Shown here: positions 5,190 to 6,443 of the stretch, one piece after another
Layout: each line of letters starts with the position of its first letter
Position numbering within the stretch: position 1 is the stretch's first letter
From: an uncultured Bacillota bacterium
GTDB taxonomy: Bacteria; Bacillota; Clostridia; Peptostreptococcales; Anaerovoracaceae
Direction of reading: 5' to 3'
Length of the DNA: 6,443 nt
Assembly: GCA_946631075.1 (NCBI GenBank)
Contig: CAMOZS010000098.1
Span: 1-6,443 of the forward strand
The notes under the pieces: generated by a model
Seen by the model: only the letters and a program-made list of their open reading frames with translations
The model's database searches: none
Told to the model about the DNA's origin: nothing
Position numbers and translations under genes: made by a program

Positions 5190-6443
5190 TTAGTAGCCTT
5201 TAGCCGCGCGTCTGCGGGCGATCAGGGCGATACCGCAGCCCAGGAGCAGGATGCTGCCAAGCAGGTAGATCCATGTGGTTCCCCTTCCTCCCGCGGAGGG
5301 AAGCTGGGCTCCCGGCGTGTTGGGGATGATGAACTCCGCGTCACTTTCCTCTGCGGCAGCGGTATACCGCACGCCTGAGACTGTGCCGTCGGTATCGGTT
5401 ATGGCTCCACCGGAGACGGTGAAAGTCACCGGATGGGATTCGGTAATGACATATCCTGCCGGGGCGGATATCTCCTCCAGCTGGTACTGACCGTCGATCA
5501 GGCCCGTAAGAGTGATCCCGGATGCCGGAACGGTGAAGGCGCTCTCATCGTCCACTTCCGCTACCACATCACTGGATACTCCGGTATAGGTCCCCTGGCT
5601 GTCCGCCCTGTACAGAAGCCTGAATCTGGCTCCGTTCAGGTAGTTGGTGCTTCCTTCAGCGTCGTCCGTCTTTTTGATGACGACATTGATGGCGTTGGAC
5701 CGGTCCATCTGATTGGTGACCGTTATCGTTCCTTGGTTCGATATCCCGGTATTGTTGTTTGCCGAGTATCCCTGGAGGATCCAACCTTCGAGAGGAGATT
5801 CGCCGATCTCGATGGGATTGCCCTCCCGGTCCAGTTCTGTGATGTAGTACAGGTAGTCCTTGCCGTTATCGTCCATAGCCGGGAAATCGAATCCTGCGTG
5901 GGAGGATTCCGATCCGCCCGTGGTCCAGGTGTGGGACCAGCTGCTTCCGCTCAGGACCTGTGTATGGTTCGCGGAGTTGAATTCCTCATCGTCCTCGGCC
6001 CTGTATTTGGCCGGAGCTCCGGTCGCCGAGATCACCGGACTGTTCAGGTTCCTCCAGTGATTGCTGTCGGAATGAAGCCAGCTTACCCAGTACTTGGTCG
6101 TCAGTGTCACATCTCCCTGGGCGTTGGGGATGGTCAGCCTTCTGCTCCTGCCGTCGATGCTGATCTGCTCGAACATATAATTGTCCGTCGTCACGATCTC
6201 ATCGCCGATCCATCCTTCATAGGACTTATCACCGACGGTCAGGTTCCAGTTGAAATTCCTCTGCCATTCATCATCCCATTCGATGACGACGTTGTCACCT
6301 TCCACTGTCTGGGTCACAGGGGTCCCGTACTTGACGCCCCCGTCCTCCACGGTCATCTGGACTGTGACGGTGTGGGCCTGAGAAGCGGATTCCTCCTTGA
6401 CCATGTGCTTTCTCTTCAGTTGTACTGTTGCTGTATTGCTGCC
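5190..6443 (-). CDS. Sortase-anchored pilin/adhesin-like surface protein (5' end outside window)
   Basis: The frame is open to the right edge and ends at TAA (5190-5192), giving 417 visible residues. A Met codon at 6402-6404 exists, but what follows it has no signal peptide and the frame is open upstream (TATVQLKRKH, resembling the first strands of a Cna-B repeat), so the real start is taken to be outside. Counting from the edge: Trp-rich unassigned region (about 14-130), Cna-B-like domain (about 135-245, with SWSHTW, YYITE and ITVTNQ), SpaA-like domain (about 253-377) with K257/K258, E323/E324 in LEEISAPAGY and N375 in IPNTPG, then LPSAG (381-385), a hydrophobic stretch (391-409) and RRR (410-412). 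The Lys/Glu/Asn set is the usual isopeptide triad. Sortase would cut between A and G in LPSAG and attach the protein to peptidoglycan or to another pilin. It lies 111 bp upstream of the giant adhesin gene on the same strand. Confidence 0.92.
   Translation of the reverse strand, partial: GSNTATVQLKRKHMVKEESASQAHTVTVQMTVEDGGVKYGTPVTQTVEGDNVVIEWDDEWQRNFNWNLTVGDKSYEGWIGDEIVTTDNYMFEQISIDGRSRRLTIPNAQGDVTLTTKYWVSWLHSDSNHWRNLNSPVISATGAPAKYRAEDDEEFNSANHTQVLSGSSWSHTWTTGGSESSHAGFDFPAMDDNGKDYLYYITELDREGNPIEIGESPLEGWILQGYSANNNTGISNQGTITVTNQMDRSNAINVVIKKTDDAEGSTNYLNGARFRLLYRADSQGTYTGVSSDVVAEVDDESAFTVPASGITLTGLIDGQYQLEEISAPAGYVITESHPVTFTVSGGAITDTDGTVSGVRYTAAAEESDAEFIIPNTPGAQLPSAGGRGTTWIYLLGSILLLGCGIALIARRRAAKGY
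5193..5303 (-). other. C-terminal cell-wall sorting signal (LPSAG type)
   Basis: The last 37 residues comprise LPSAGGRG, a hydrophobic segment from W to A, and the positively charged tail RRRAAKGY. This is the three-part sortase signal. Ala in place of the canonical Thr at the fourth motif position departs from LPXTG, but small-residue variants are used by class B/C-like or pilin-type sortases. The enzyme that processes it is not in the window. Confidence 0.9.

Noticed and set aside
6402..6404. ATG at 6404 as the true start of the upstream surface protein
   Set aside because: No signal peptide follows, although the C terminus needs export for sortase anchoring, and the frame stays open upstream with Cna-B-like residues.
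1..6443. CRISPR array, tRNA, rRNA, insertion sequence or phage genes
   Set aside because: No regularly spaced repeats, no cloverleaf-like sequence, no transposase or integrase motifs on either strand; nearly all bases are accounted for by two surface-protein genes.

Overview
The window looks like part of a cell-surface adhesin or pilin locus of a Gram-positive bacterium, most likely a gut- or oral-type Bacillota (Clostridia such as Lachnospiraceae, or Erysipelotrichia). This inference rests on three things: a C-terminal sortase sorting signal (LPSAG, a hydrophobic stretch, then RRR); Cna-B/SpaA-type pilin domains; and an N-terminal signal anchor ending in the ILPALTLE-type motif common in large surface proteins of these groups. 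The coding sequence is moderately GC-rich by eye, while the single intergenic gap is clearly AT-rich.

Both genes lie on the minus strand and are read right to left; both are cut by the window edges. From the right edge to 5190 runs the 3' part of a sortase-anchored surface protein (417 residues visible). It has an unassigned Trp-rich region, one Cna-B-like domain, one SpaA-like domain with a plausible isopeptide triad, and the wall-sorting signal. A 111-bp gap (5079-5189) follows. It has no intrinsic terminator but holds a long imperfect inverted repeat whose left arm abuts the start of the next gene. From a GTG at 5078 to the left edge runs one uninterrupted frame of at least 1692 codons, encoding a giant secreted protein. 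Its order is signal anchor, two N-terminal beta-rich modules, a duplicated W-K-F module that may be trefoil-like, a fibro-slime/PA14-like domain, then a series of SpaA/Cna-B-like stalk modules that continue out of the window. A frame with no stop over more than 5 kb is easy to miss because its stop lies outside the window.

The likely joint role is a cell-wall-linked fibre or adhesin: the giant protein would present a binding head (trefoil-like plus fibro-slime) on a stalk stiffened by isopeptide bonds, next to a second sortase substrate in the same transcription direction. No sortase, regulator, RNA gene, CRISPR array or mobile element is visible. Long open frames on the plus strand are antisense shadows, explained by rarity of TTA, CTA and TCA codons in the giant gene. 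I see no wholly new system. The most notable points are the hairpin over the translation start, the duplicated module, the Trp-rich region, and the head-on-stalk architecture.
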